Part shown: positions 51,664 to 60,948 of the stretch, piece after piece
How positions within the stretch are numbered: position 1 is the first letter of the stretch
Layout of the letters: every line of letters starts with the position of its first letter
Origin: Gracilibacillus lacisalsi DSM 19029
GTDB lineage: Bacteria; Bacillota; Bacilli; Bacillales; Amphibacillaceae
NCBI RefSeq assembly: GCF_000377765.1
Contig: NZ_KB898663.1
Coordinates: forward strand, 429,483 to 493,482
DNA length: 64,000 nucleotides
Direction of reading: 5' to 3'
Made by a program: the position numbers and the translations under genes
The notes under the pieces: generated by a model
Databases searched by the model: none
What the model was told of the DNA's origin: nothing
Seen by the model: the letters and a program-made list of their open reading frames with translations, nothing else

Positions 51664-53046
51664 CTAAAACTTCTGCTTTAACGACCATAATGACAACTGA
51701 CCTTGTGCTTGTACCTCTAATGTTGAATGATGAATATTAGCAAACATACGTGAGGTAAAGACGAGTTCCCCGCCATTAATAAATATTTCAAAAGAAGAGT
51801 GATCTAGAAAAATACGAATGTCGTTTATGTCTTTCTCGACAATCCCTACTCGTTCTTCTTTTTCACCATTATCGAGTGCTGGTCGTGTTAGTTTGATAGT
51901 TCGATTTTTTTTATCAAAATCTATTGTAGCATAATCGAATATCGTAATATATCCTTTTTCGCTTGTAATTGCATCTAGTAGTATTTCGCTCGCTCTCGGA
52001 ATGGTTTTGGCTATAGGTCCAAGTTCATGAACTAGCAACTCATCCCGTAATTCGACGAGCTCTTCTACAGGCTTTTGATAGATTTTCCCTTCCTTCCATT
52101 CTAGTTCTCTAGGTAATGTTAATTGATGAATCCAATGATGCTTTTTAGTAGGATGATATTCTTCTTTCTGATCAGGTACACCCATCCACCCGAATAACAA
52201 ACGTCGACCTTTTTCATCTAGGGTGGTTTGTGGTGCATAAAATTCGAAACCGCGATCTAATTCTGTAAACTCGCCAAACATAAAATGATCCTTCCAGTTC
52301 CCGCTCACATAGCCACTTTGATAGACATTCTGGTAGTTGATACCCTCTGCTCTCAATCCTTGTGGGGAAAAAAGCAGTACATCTTGTCCATCAAGTGAGA
52401 AAAAGTCTGGGCACTCCCACATATATCCGAATCCATCTGCTAAGATCCCTTTGTACTCCCAGTCTTGAAGATCTTCTGATTCATACCAAACAACAGAGCC
52501 TGTGTTATCTTCTTTTTGAGCTCCAATCACCATATAAAATTTATCGTTCTCTCTCCATATCTTTGGATCACGGAAATGAGCAGTGAAACCATTTGGAAGT
52601 TCAATTTGTACTCCTTTTTTATCAAAATGAATCCCATCTTTGGATGTCGCTAAACATTGGTAAGTTTCCCGAACACCATTAGTTTTGACATTACCAGTGT
52701 AAAAAAGATGGAGTTGATCATCATGTGAAATGGCACTTCCCGAGTAACAACCATCTTTATCAAACCATTCACTTGGTGTTAAAGCGATCGGTTCTTGGTT
52801 CCAATCCACTAAGTTTGTGGATGAGAGATGTCCCCAGAATTTAGCCCCATGCTCGGTTCCAAACGGCATCCATTGGTAAAAAAGATGATAGATGCCATTC
52901 CATTGAATCCAACCGTTTGGATCATTGATAAGACCTACTGGCGGTGCTATGTGATAGGTCGGTCGGTAAGGATCAGAAGTGACGATCACCTGATATTTTT
53001 CTATTTCCCGTTGTGCTTTCTGTCGCAATTCTCGATCTCTATCCAT
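51664..53046 (-). CDS. scrB: Sucrose-6-phosphate hydrolase (GH32)
   Basis: This 460-residue GH32 enzyme carries the three catalytic motifs in order: nucleophile Asp in LINDPNGW (near 39), the transition-state Asp in FRDPKIW, and the acid Glu in WECPDF. A C-terminal beta-sandwich domain ends with FEIFINGGELVFTSRM. It splits sucrose 6-phosphate from the PTS into glucose 6-phosphate and fructose. No signal peptide, as expected. The upstream gap is repeat array 4. Confidence 0.92.
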   Translation of the reverse strand: MDRDRELRQKAQREIEKYQVIVTSDPYRPTYHIAPPVGLINDPNGWIQWNGIYHLFYQWMPFGTEHGAKFWGHLSSTNLVDWNQEPIALTPSEWFDKDGCYSGSAISHDDQLHLFYTGNVKTNGVRETYQCLATSKDGIHFDKKGVQIELPNGFTAHFRDPKIWRENDKFYMVIGAQKEDNTGSVVWYESEDLQDWEYKGILADGFGYMWECPDFFSLDGQDVLLFSPQGLRAEGINYQNVYQSGYVSGNWKDHFMFGEFTELDRGFEFYAPQTTLDEKGRRLLFGWMGVPDQKEEYHPTKKHHWIHQLTLPRELEWKEGKIYQKPVEELVELRDELLVHELGPIAKTIPRASEILLDAITSEKGYITIFDYATIDFDKKNRTIKLTRPALDNGEKEERVGIVEKDINDIRIFLDHSSFEIFINGGELVFTSRMFANIHHSTLEVQAQGQLSLWSLKQKF

Positions 53047-53073
53047 TCGATTATCCCCTTGTAAAATTATTGT

Positions 53074-53281
53074 GGACAGTTTTTCTTGATTTGACTATTT
53101 TTAGTCCGTAAGATTCTTTATTATGGACACTTTTATTTGTTTTTCACTATTTTTGTCCATAAGATTTAGTCTTACGGACACTTTTTCTTGGTACAACTAA
53201 TTTCTGTCTGTATGATCCATTCTTATGGACAATTAAACTAAATTTGGCTATCTTTTGTCCGTAAGACCAGCATTTATAGAC
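53074..53281. repeat. Intergenic inverted-pair array 4 (GTCCGTAAGA / TCTTATGGAC, 51-bp period)
   Basis: GGACA-type words occur at 53074, 53125, 53176, 53227 and (as AGACA) 53278: an exact 51-bp period in five copies. Each unit contains an opposing word such as GTCCRTAAGA that can pair with the following TCTTAYGGAC. The core TTATGGACACTTTT resembles array 2 and matches array 5. It lies between the scrA terminator and the scrB gene. Confidence 0.9.
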
Positions 53282-53307
53282 AAAAGACCGGAGCAATCCG
53301 GCCTTTT
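53282..53307 (-). terminator. scrA terminator
   Basis: The minus strand reads AAAAGGCCGGA-TTGC-TCCGGTCTTTT, a stem with one G-T pair and built-in T-run, 17 bp past the scrA stop. Readthrough into array 4 and scrB is likely needed, or scrB has its own promoter. Confidence 0.8.
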
Positions 53308-53323
53308 CTTATCACGGCTACTT

Positions 53324-54709
53324 TTATTTATCTTCCTTATATCCAAAGAAGTAGGTTAAACCAAAGGCAATACCAATTGCCACAATGTTTACTAAAATAT
53401 ATAAGAATAATTGTTCATTTAAATAAAGTAATATACCAGGAATTACGGTGATGGCCATTCCCGTTGCCTGTAAATTAAATAATGTTGCGATAAAACCAGC
53501 GATACCTCCACCAATTAATCCCATTATAAATGGCTTACCATGACGTAGATTAACACCGAAGATGGCTGGTTCAGTAATTCCTAGAAATGCCGATAATGAT
53601 GAAGGATACGCTAAAGCCTTCATTTTCTTTTGCTTTGATTTTACAGCAACTGCTAATGCTGCACCACCTTGGGCTGCAATCGATGCTGTAATAATAGGGT
53701 TGAACGGGTTGTAATTTAAGTTTTCTAACAACTGGATTTCCAAGAAATTAAAGATGTGATGAACCCCTGTGATAACGATGAGCTGATGGAAAAATCCAAT
53801 GATTAATCCACTTAACCCTAGGGGTAATTCTAGTAATGCCATTGTTCCGTCAAAAATCCAATTTTCTACTAAGTGTAGTACTGGACCTAATGCAAATAAC
53901 GATAAAATAATCATAATTAGTAATACTAAAAATGGTGTTACAATTAAGTCCAATGCTTCCGGAACACGCTTACGGAAAAACTTCTCAATCTTTGCTCCGA
54001 TTAAACCGGCAAAAAATGCTGGTAAAACGGAACCCTGATAACCGATTACTGGAATAAAACCTAAAAAGTAAAGTGGTTCCGCTGCACCTTCTGCTACTGC
54101 CCATGCATTTGGCAATGATGGTGAAACAAGCATTAACCCTAGTACTAAACCGATTACAGGTGTGCCGCCAAATACTCTAAAAGTTGACCATGCTACAAGA
54201 GCCGGCAGAAAGACAAATGCTGTGTCTGTTAATACTTCAGTAAATAATAAAAAATTGTCCGAAATACTATCGGGTGTTAAACCAAATAATGCTAATACTT
54301 GTTCTTGAGTAATCAGTCCGCGTAACCCCATAAATAAACCGGTTGCAACAAGGACAGGAATAATTGGTACAAAAACATCACCAAATGTGCGGATAGCCCG
54401 TTGAAAAGTAGTACCTTGCTTTTTGGTTTCTTCTTTCATTTCTGTTTTGGATGAACCAGAAACACCTTGATTGGTCACTGCCTCGTAAATCCGGTTTACT
54501 GTTCCTGTTCCAAAAATAATTTGATATTGTCCTGAATTAAAGAAAGCTCCTTTTACTTTATCAATCTCTTCTACTTCTTCTACATTCACTTTCTCACGAT
54601 CATGTACCATAATACGCAGTCTCGTTGCACAGTGAGCAATCGATTGAATATTCTCTTCTCCACCTATGGCATGGATGACTTGTTTTGCTATCTCTTCATT
54701 ACTTGCCAT
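53324..54709 (-). CDS. scrA: Sucrose-specific PTS enzyme IIBC
   Basis: The 461-residue permease has an N-terminal EIIB domain with the phosphorylated Cys27 in HCATRLRIMV and the EIIC domain of about ten helices (GDVFVPIIPVLVATGLFMG, GITEPAIFGVNLRHGKPF). There is no EIIA domain, normal for the sucrose group, which borrows EIIA from the glucose system. It imports sucrose as sucrose 6-phosphate. Two LacI-type operators lie directly upstream. Confidence 0.9.
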   Translation of the reverse strand: MASNEEIAKQVIHAIGGEENIQSIAHCATRLRIMVHDREKVNVEEVEEIDKVKGAFFNSGQYQIIFGTGTVNRIYEAVTNQGVSGSSKTEMKEETKKQGTTFQRAIRTFGDVFVPIIPVLVATGLFMGLRGLITQEQVLALFGLTPDSISDNFLLFTEVLTDTAFVFLPALVAWSTFRVFGGTPVIGLVLGLMLVSPSLPNAWAVAEGAAEPLYFLGFIPVIGYQGSVLPAFFAGLIGAKIEKFFRKRVPEALDLIVTPFLVLLIMIILSLFALGPVLHLVENWIFDGTMALLELPLGLSGLIIGFFHQLIVITGVHHIFNFLEIQLLENLNYNPFNPIITASIAAQGGAALAVAVKSKQKKMKALAYPSSLSAFLGITEPAIFGVNLRHGKPFIMGLIGGGIAGFIATLFNLQATGMAITVIPGILLYLNEQLFLYILVNIVAIGIAFGLTYFFGYKEDK

Positions 54710-54738
54710 CTAAGATTACCTCCTCTATTTTATTAAAA

Positions 54739-54754
54739 GTGGGATCGATTCCAC
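54739..54754. promoter_or_regulatory. ScrR operator 1 (GTGGGATCGATTCCAC)
   Basis: A nearly perfect palindrome with a central ATCGAT, 30 bp before the scrA start. A close copy (54782-54796) lies 43 bp further upstream. Confidence 0.75.
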
Positions 54755-54781
54755 ATTAGACAAAAATGATAACGAATGATA

Positions 54782-54796
54782 TGGGATCGTTCTCAC
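54782..54796. promoter_or_regulatory. ScrR operator 2 (TGGGATCGTTCTCAC)
   Basis: It matches operator 1 at 12 of 15 positions. The pair brackets the likely scrA promoter, which suits cooperative binding or looping by the LacI-type repressor encoded next to it. Confidence 0.7.
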
Positions 54797-54813
54797 ACAT
54801 TCGTTAAAACAGA

Positions 54814-55797
54814 TTATAAACTATTTCCTGTCAATCGTCTATAGGTATGGGTTAATTTTTTTGTTTTTTTGTAACCGTTTAATTGTCCCATGAGTAAACG
54901 AGTAATAGCGGCACCTGCCTCTTCGTTCTGAAAATCAATCGTTGTTAGGACAGGCTCGATATATTTGGATAAACGCGACACACCCGTTGTTGCCATACCG
55001 ATATCCGCTGGAATATTATAATGATTTTCTTTTAAATATTGCATCGCACCAACTGCCATATTATCCGTTACAACAAAGACAGCATCTGGTTTCGTCGATT
55101 GCTTCATAATTGTTTCCATCGCATGATAGCCAGAATTAATACTAAAATCACCATAAGTTATCCGTTCAGTTAAAACCGGTAGATTATGCTCCTTTAATGT
55201 ATCAATATATGCTTTTTTTCTTACTATTCCTACTGCAGGATCATCCTCCGGTACCCCAATAAAACTAATATCTCGGTATCCTTTCTCAATCATGTAGCTA
55301 ATCATTTCTGCGGTTGCCTTATAATCAGGATAATGTATCGATGTAGTTCCCGGCATGTCTTGGCCAAGTACAACGACAGGAACATCTGATTTCTTGATCT
55401 CCTCCACTAGAGCTTCGTCTGTATTGGTTCCTAATAAAATAATCCCATCTACATTTCGAGATTGTAATAGTCTGATAAAGGCAATTTCTTTTTCCTTTTC
55501 TAATAAGGTTTGCGTCAACAGCATTTGATAATCATTTTCCTGCAATACTTGATTAATACCGTCCACAACACGACTGGCTGTTTCAGTGCTTATTTTCGGT
55601 AAAATCACTCCAACTACACCCGTTTTTTTCGTTCGTAACGATTTGGCTGATTGACTCGGGAAATAACCGGTCTCTTCGATAACTTTATCAATTCGTTCCT
55701 GTGCTTCTTGGCTTACATAGCCATTTTTATTCAAGTGGCGTGAAACCGTTGAACGCGATACATTAGCTAGTCTTGCAATATCATTGATTGTTGTCAT
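54814..55797 (-). CDS. scrR: Sucrose operon repressor (LacI family)
   Basis: The protein of about 327 residues starts with the LacI headpiece TTINDIARLANVSRSTVSRHLNKNGYVS (helix-turn-helix and hinge). A periplasmic-binding-protein-like effector domain follows, with GVILPKISTETASRVVDGI and IDFQNEEAGAAITRLLMGQ. It should bind the two operators before scrA and be released by a sucrose-derived sugar. ATG 55797 follows AAGGAG; four upstream codons are open. Confidence 0.88.
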   Translation of the reverse strand: MTTINDIARLANVSRSTVSRHLNKNGYVSQEAQERIDKVIEETGYFPSQSAKSLRTKKTGVVGVILPKISTETASRVVDGINQVLQENDYQMLLTQTLLEKEKEIAFIRLLQSRNVDGIILLGTNTDEALVEEIKKSDVPVVVLGQDMPGTTSIHYPDYKATAEMISYMIEKGYRDISFIGVPEDDPAVGIVRKKAYIDTLKEHNLPVLTERITYGDFSINSGYHAMETIMKQSTKPDAVFVVTDNMAVGAMQYLKENHYNIPADIGMATTGVSRLSKYIEPVLTTIDFQNEEAGAAITRLLMGQLNGYKKTKKLTHTYRRLTGNSL

Positions 55798-55874
55798 GAC
55801 ACTCTCCTTCACACTAATCCAAGCTTACTATTTCCCTTAGTATACCAAAGAGCCAAAAAACAAAAAAGAAATAG

Positions 55875-55902
55875 TTGACATTTTTTCATCAACGCATATA
55901 AT
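55875..55902 (+). promoter_or_regulatory. mntABCD sigma-A promoter
   Basis: TTGACA (55875-55880) and TATAAT (55897-55902), both perfect, are 16 bp apart. The first MntR-type box overlaps the end of the -10. Confidence 0.9.
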
Positions 55903-55918
55903 TTAGACAAAGGAAACT
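55902..55918. promoter_or_regulatory. MntR-type box 1
   Basis: TTTAGACAAAGGAAACT matches the B. subtilis MntR site pattern TTTGCCTTAAGGAAACT over both ends (TTT and AAGGAAACT). It overlaps the transcription start region. Confidence 0.7.
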
Positions 55919-55945
55919 TTTGTGCGTAAACCTATTTTTTACCGT

Positions 55946-55964
55946 AAAAGTTTCCTTTGTAAAA
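55946..55964. promoter_or_regulatory. MntR-type box 2, inverted
   Basis: AAAAGTTTCCTTTGTAAAA is the reverse complement of box 1 over 14 bp (CAAAGGAAACTTTT). The two boxes are 24 bp apart and could also fold into a leader hairpin in the mRNA. Confidence 0.65.
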
Positions 55965-55986
55965 CTTTTTTAGGAGTGGGGAATTT

Positions 55987-56907
55987 ATGATAAAAAAATG
56001 GTTATTAGGGATTGTTTTATGTTTAGGACTACTTAGTGCTTGTGGAACAAATGATGCAAGCAGTGAATCCGAAGAAATACAAGTCGTCACAACAATTGCG
56101 CAAATTGCAGATGTTGTAGAAAACGTTGGTGGAAATTTGGTAGAAGTGCAAAGTTTAATGGGGCCTGGAGTAGACCCACATTTGTACAATGCCGTACAAG
56201 GTGACATCGAAACATTAGAAAGGGCAAAAATCATCTTTTATAACGGTTTACATCTTGAAGGTCAAATGGTTGAAATATTTGAACAAATGCAAAACCAAAA
56301 ACCAACGATTGCAGTTGCTGAACAAATCGATTCAGCTAAACTATTGGCAGATCCTGAAAATGAGCAAGTCTATGATCCACATGTTTGGTTTGACATCTCG
56401 ATTTGGAAGGATGTTGTGCAAGTAGTAGCTGACGAATTGAGCAGCTTAGACCCAGATCATGAGACACAATTCCAAGACAATGCTCAAACATACCTCGAAG
56501 AATTAACGGAGACAGAAAGATATGTTGAAGAACATATTAATGAAATACCAGAACGAAGCAGAGTTCTCATCACCGCTCATGACGCTTTTCATTATTTTGG
56601 CAAGCGTTACGGATTTGATGTTGTTGGCTTGCAAGGACTCAGTACAGAATCAGACTACAGTGTCCATGATGTCAATCATATTGTTGATATATTGATTGAT
56701 CGCGATGTTAAAGGTGTATTTGTTGAGAGTAGTGTCTCTGAACGTTCGATCGAAGCTGTAGTAGAAGGGGCAAAAGAAAAAGGACATCCTGTAGAAATTG
56801 GTGGGGAACTTTTCTCTGATGCAATGGGGGAAGAAGGAACGGAGGAAGGCACCTATATCGGAATGGTAAAACACAACATTGACACGATTGTAGATGCACT
56901 AAAATAG
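55987..56907 (+). CDS. mntA: Manganese ABC transporter substrate-binding lipoprotein
   Basis: The 306-residue lipoprotein (Cys20 in LSAC) is a TroA/PsaA-type metal-binding protein. Ligands appear in GVDPHLYN (His near 67), YDPHVWFD (His near 131), a Glu/Asp in VGLQGLSTES and the last Asp in LFSDAMGEEGT. No long His-rich loop is present, which favours manganese over zinc. The MntR-type boxes upstream agree. It is first in a four-gene operon. Confidence 0.88.
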   Translation: MIKKWLLGIVLCLGLLSACGTNDASSESEEIQVVTTIAQIADVVENVGGNLVEVQSLMGPGVDPHLYNAVQGDIETLERAKIIFYNGLHLEGQMVEIFEQMQNQKPTIAVAEQIDSAKLLADPENEQVYDPHVWFDISIWKDVVQVVADELSSLDPDHETQFQDNAQTYLEELTETERYVEEHINEIPERSRVLITAHDAFHYFGKRYGFDVVGLQGLSTESDYSVHDVNHIVDILIDRDVKGVFVESSVSERSIEAVVEGAKEKGHPVEIGGELFSDAMGEEGTEEGTYIGMVKHNIDTIVDALK

Positions 56908-56919
56908 GAGGGGTTACTC

Positions 56920-57663
56920 ATGTTAGCACTATCTGTTCACAACTTATCTGTGCAATATCAACAACAAAAAGTGCTGGAAAACGTTCACTTTCAGGTACCC
57001 AAGGGTTCGATTACTGGCATTATCGGACCAAACGGTGCTGGTAAGTCCACGCTAATGAAAGCAATACTAGGATTAGTTCCGATCACCGAGGGAAAAGTTG
57101 ATGTTTTGGAACAACCTTTTACACAACAGATGGATCTGATCGGCTATGTTCCACAACGTAGTGAAGTCGATTGGGATTTTCCCATCAATGCTTTAGATGT
57201 TGTTTTAATGGGGCGTTACAAACATTTCAAACGATTTAGACCGATTTCCAAGCAAGAAAAAGATTTAGCAATGACATTTTTAAAAGAAATTGGAATGGAA
57301 ACATATGCAAACAGACAAATTAGCCAGTTATCTGGAGGGCAACAGCAGCGGGTTTTCTTAGCTAGAGCACTTGCACAAAACACACCGATCTATTTTATGG
57401 ATGAACCTTTTGCAGGTGTTGACGCGGCAACAGAAAAAATGATGATTCAACTGATGAAACAATGGAAAAATGATGGAAAAACGGTCATCATCGTACATCA
57501 CGACCTACAAACCGTCCAGGAATATTTTGATCACGTTCTATTATTAAACAAAAAGACAATCGGCTGTGGTAAAACGCGTGATGTCTTTCATCCGCAAAAT
57601 ATTGAACGAACATATGGAGGCAGCTTAACTTTTCCACCTTCTATTGCGGGGAATTCACTATGA
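56920..57663 (+). CDS. mntB: Manganese ABC transporter ATPase
   Basis: The 247-residue ATPase has Walker A GPNGAGKST (about 36-44), signature LSGGQQQR, Walker B IYFMDEPF and switch VHHD. VPQRSEVDWDFPINALDVV is typical of Mn/Zn importer ATPases. It starts 12 bp after mntA and overlaps mntC by 4 nt. Confidence 0.9.
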   Translation: MLALSVHNLSVQYQQQKVLENVHFQVPKGSITGIIGPNGAGKSTLMKAILGLVPITEGKVDVLEQPFTQQMDLIGYVPQRSEVDWDFPINALDVVLMGRYKHFKRFRPISKQEKDLAMTFLKEIGMETYANRQISQLSGGQQQRVFLARALAQNTPIYFMDEPFAGVDAATEKMMIQLMKQWKNDGKTVIIVHHDLQTVQEYFDHVLLLNKKTIGCGKTRDVFHPQNIERTYGGSLTFPPSIAGNSL

Positions 57664-58529
57664 TAACGGAATGGATGACATTATTAGAAAGCCCGAACTT
57701 TCGCTGGGTCATGATCGGTAGCTTATTATTAGGATTTTCTAGTGGAGCAATTGGCTGTTTTGTCTATTTACGCAAGCAAAGTTTAATTAGTGACGGGATG
57801 GCACATGCAACATTACCGGGAGTGGCATTTATGTATATTTTGTTTCAAAACAAATCCCTACCAGTATTGTTAATAGGTGCAACCGTTACAAGTCTTTTAG
57901 CAACTTCTTTTATTCAAATGATTATCAAACAAACGAAATTAAAAACAGATGCGGCAATCGGAGTGATTCTATCCGTTTTCTTCGGGTTTGGGATTTTATT
58001 ATTATCCTACATCCAGCAAAATATGTCCGGAAACCAAGCAGGAATTGATTCATTTATTTTCGGGCAGGCAGCATCCATTGTAAAAAATGATGTCTATACG
58101 ATTGGAGTAGTTTCCCTATTTGTTTTGCTGCTTACTGTGATCTTCTTTCGTGAATTTCATTATACGACATTTGATTTTACCTTTTCTAAAGGAATTGGAA
58201 TCCCAGTAAAATGGATCAATGGTTTACTCTTCTCATTGTTAGTAGCTGTCATTGTCATCGGGATTCAAATGGTAGGTGTCGTATTAATCGTTGCATTATT
58301 AATTACCCCTGCCCTTGCTGCAAGGTACTGGACAGACAGTCTTGGCAAAATGACAGTCATTAGTGGAACATTCGGGGCAATATCGGGATTGATTGGCACG
58401 ATATCGAGCAGTGTGATCCAAGATTTACCGACTGGACCAATGATCGTCTTAACGGCTTCTGTTCTATTCTTTATATCATTATTATTTGGCTTTACAAAAG
58501 GACTGGTCGTTAGGAGGTTGGTAAGATGA
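57660..58529 (+). CDS. mntC: Manganese ABC transporter permease
   Basis: The 289-residue ABC-3 family permease has about eight helices with CFVYLRKQSLISDGMAHATLPGV (cytoplasmic coupling region) and GVVLIVALLITPALAARYWTD near the end. It forms a heterodimeric channel with the next gene's product. ATGA overlaps at both ends show tight coupling. Confidence 0.9.
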   Translation: MITEWMTLLESPNFRWVMIGSLLLGFSSGAIGCFVYLRKQSLISDGMAHATLPGVAFMYILFQNKSLPVLLIGATVTSLLATSFIQMIIKQTKLKTDAAIGVILSVFFGFGILLLSYIQQNMSGNQAGIDSFIFGQAASIVKNDVYTIGVVSLFVLLLTVIFFREFHYTTFDFTFSKGIGIPVKWINGLLFSLLVAVIVIGIQMVGVVLIVALLITPALAARYWTDSLGKMTVISGTFGAISGLIGTISSSVIQDLPTGPMIVLTASVLFFISLLFGFTKGLVVRRLVR

Positions 58530-59413
58530 CAACCTATGCGATGTGGATTATTATTACCGGATGTCTTGTAGGGTTCACTTGTGGCATAAGTGGTTCGATT
58601 CTTGTGTTGCGAAAAATGGCTATGATAGCAGATGCGATCAGCCACACCGTCTTATTAGGGATTGTACTCGCTTTTTTCGTTACCCAGTCGATATCAGGTT
58701 TCCCTATGTTAATCGGTGCATTGGTAATCGGGTTATTTACTGCTATCTTTATTGAAATGCTACATCGAACAGGAATCCCATCTGATGCTGCTATCGGTGT
58801 TGTATTTACCTCGCTTTTTGCACTTGGCGTTGTACTGATTTCATTTATCGGAAACCAAGTTCATTTAGATGTAAAGCATGCATTGATGGGCGAAATTACG
58901 TTTGTCCCCTGGAATCCATTAACGATCGCTGGGGTAAACTATGGACCTGTTGCTGTTTGGATGCTTAGCATTGTTTGCATACTTAATATCGTAATGATTA
59001 TCATCTTCTATCGCCCGATCAAAATCTCTACATTTGATCCGGCTTATGCAAAGTTAATTGGTATTCCAGTTGGTTTTATTCATTACTTGTTAATGTCGAT
59101 GGTCTCACTATCTACCGTCGCTTCCTTTGACAGCGTTGGCGCGATATTAGTTGTAGCCATGTTAATTGTTCCCGGAGCAACCGCTTATCTTTTAAGCGAG
59201 CGATTTTTACTAGTCATTGTGCTGAGCGGACTTATTGGCATTTTGTCTGCTATTAGTGGTTATCTAGTCGCTAGCTTCTGGAATGTATCGATTGCAGGTG
59301 CGATGGCCACTATGACTGGTGTCTTCTTTCTATTGGCATATTTATTTAGTCCGAAACAAGGAGTACTCGTCAAAAAAATGCAACATAAGAAATCAAAGGT
59401 CCGTGTTTCCTAG
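58526..59413 (+). CDS. mntD: Manganese ABC transporter permease
   Basis: The 295-residue ABC-3 permease is homologous to MntC (SILVLRKMAMIADAISHTVLLGI; GAILVVAMLIVPGATAYLLSE) and is longer at the basic C-terminus (KMQHKKSKVRVS). It ends the mnt operon, 22 bp from the convergent menA gene. No clear terminator is seen in that gap. Confidence 0.9.
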   Translation: MTTYAMWIIITGCLVGFTCGISGSILVLRKMAMIADAISHTVLLGIVLAFFVTQSISGFPMLIGALVIGLFTAIFIEMLHRTGIPSDAAIGVVFTSLFALGVVLISFIGNQVHLDVKHALMGEITFVPWNPLTIAGVNYGPVAVWMLSIVCILNIVMIIIFYRPIKISTFDPAYAKLIGIPVGFIHYLLMSMVSLSTVASFDSVGAILVVAMLIVPGATAYLLSERFLLVIVLSGLIGILSAISGYLVASFWNVSIAGAMATMTGVFFLLAYLFSPKQGVLVKKMQHKKSKVRVS

Positions 59414-59435
59414 AAGGAGATTAGCGAAACTGGTA

Positions 59436-60365
59436 TTAGCTTGATATAAGTGTTCCAATGATTAATAATAAACTAAAGATAAAATGATGAAGGGCTGCTT
59501 GTCGCATCCCTTTTTTTATGCTATTAGACGTCGGCTTGATGTATGTCATTAACCGGTAACTAACCGGAAATGCTAATAAGACCATAGATGTTGTAAAAGG
59601 TAATAAGTCTGTCATGATCAATATAAACACAGATACGTAAGCTGCGATAACGATTAGCATTAATAACCAATAGGCCTTCACATGACCGATTCGAATCGCA
59701 ATTGTTTTTCTCGTGGACTGATCTTTGTTAATGTCACGGATATTGTTCGTTAAAATCATCGATGCAATCAAAAAACAAAAAGGAAGTGCCAGTAGTAGTG
59801 TCATTTCTGTCACGAACCCTGTTTGGATATAACTGGCAATCATAATCGGAAACCAGCCTAATGAAAAAGTAGACGTAACTTCTCCCAGTCCTAACGTAGA
59901 TAAGGAAGAACGACCTGCCGAATAACAATACCCGAGCACTAAACCAGTAATCCCAATTGCGATAATGACCAGACTTGTCCGAATCGCTAACCATAACGTT
60001 AAACTAGAAAACACGATTACTAGCCCAATAAATACAAAAGGAATTTGTTGTAAATATGGTGTCATCCCTATTTTACCTTGAGCTACCTCAAGCCATTTTC
60101 CTTCCTCCTGGCCTTTTAAAAAATCAAAATAGTCATTAAGCATATTGACTGCCATCTGAACCATAACCCCGATAACAAGAAACAGTAAGAAATGCTGATA
60201 ATCAATCGCTTGCCAGTCCCCACCTAAAGCAATCAGCGTACCATAAATCATTGGCATGATCGATCCTGTTAAAGTAGCTGGACGAATAACCTTCCACCAG
60301 CTACCTTGATATTTATAGGTATGATTCAATTGACGATATCCAAATAAATCGATGTGCTTATCCAT
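59436..60365 (-). CDS. menA: 1,4-dihydroxy-2-naphthoate polyprenyltransferase (MenA)
   Basis: The 309-residue UbiA-family protein has about nine helices and both Asp-rich motifs: NMLNDYFDFLKG (binds Mg-prenyl diphosphate) and NNIRDINKDQSTRK. It attaches the isoprenoid chain to dihydroxynaphthoate in menaquinone synthesis. The N-terminus WWKVIRPATLTGSIMPMIYG is typical of MenA. It is probably co-transcribed with the CopD-like gene 14 bp upstream. Confidence 0.85.
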   Translation of the reverse strand: MDKHIDLFGYRQLNHTYKYQGSWWKVIRPATLTGSIMPMIYGTLIALGGDWQAIDYQHFLLFLVIGVMVQMAVNMLNDYFDFLKGQEEGKWLEVAQGKIGMTPYLQQIPFVFIGLVIVFSSLTLWLAIRTSLVIIAIGITGLVLGYCYSAGRSSLSTLGLGEVTSTFSLGWFPIMIASYIQTGFVTEMTLLLALPFCFLIASMILTNNIRDINKDQSTRKTIAIRIGHVKAYWLLMLIVIAAYVSVFILIMTDLLPFTTSMVLLAFPVSYRLMTYIKPTSNSIKKGMRQAALHHFIFSLLLIIGTLISS

Positions 60366-60379
60366 TCAATCTCTCCTCT

Positions 60380-60862
60380 CTAAATGATGACCATCAGCCA
60401 AATCAGCATAAAAAAACCTAAACCTTCTATAGAAGAGATAAAAGCTACTTGTAATAAGCTAATGTATAATAAACGCGGATAACCTTTAGCAGCCATCTTC
60501 CAAATGATATCCCGTGATAACACTTTTATAAAAGCACGATAGCCGATAAACGTTCCCCATATTAATGTACATAACCCAATAAAGAGTGAAGTAATCCACC
60601 ATTTTCCGTAATAAGTAGTAAAAAGCATCGTCAAACTGTTAACCGGCCCGCTAATTCCCATTAAAAAGCCTGTTATCAGTACTGTTATACCTGCTGAAGC
60701 AAATCCTTTATGACTCCATTTCATTACTTGTAGAAGAAATTGCTTTTGCTGAAAAATTGGCAAGATCCTTGTCACAGGGTAAACACCCCAGACCAGAAAA
60801 AATAATCCACCAATCCATAGAATACCTGCCACCATATGAATCCATAATAATAGTGAGTTCAT
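60380..60862 (-). CDS. CopD-like integral membrane protein
   Basis: The 160-residue protein has four helices and begins LLLWIHMVAGILWIGGLFFLVWGVYP, the pattern of CopD and related haem or metal membrane proteins with a conserved His in the first helix. A further helix contains KWWITSLFIGLCTLIWGTFIG. A link with respiratory metabolism is suggested by menA next door. Function unproven. Confidence 0.65.
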   Translation of the reverse strand: MNSLLLWIHMVAGILWIGGLFFLVWGVYPVTRILPIFQQKQFLLQVMKWSHKGFASAGITVLITGFLMGISGPVNSLTMLFTTYYGKWWITSLFIGLCTLIWGTFIGYRAFIKVLSRDIIWKMAAKGYPRLLYISLLQVAFISSIEGLGFFMLIWLMVII

Positions 60863-60948
60863 GATCGCCCGCCACCTTCTTACTTACTATTGTAGCGGAC
60901 CGATTGCGTCTAAGAATTGATCTATATCACAATAATGGAGGTATATTA

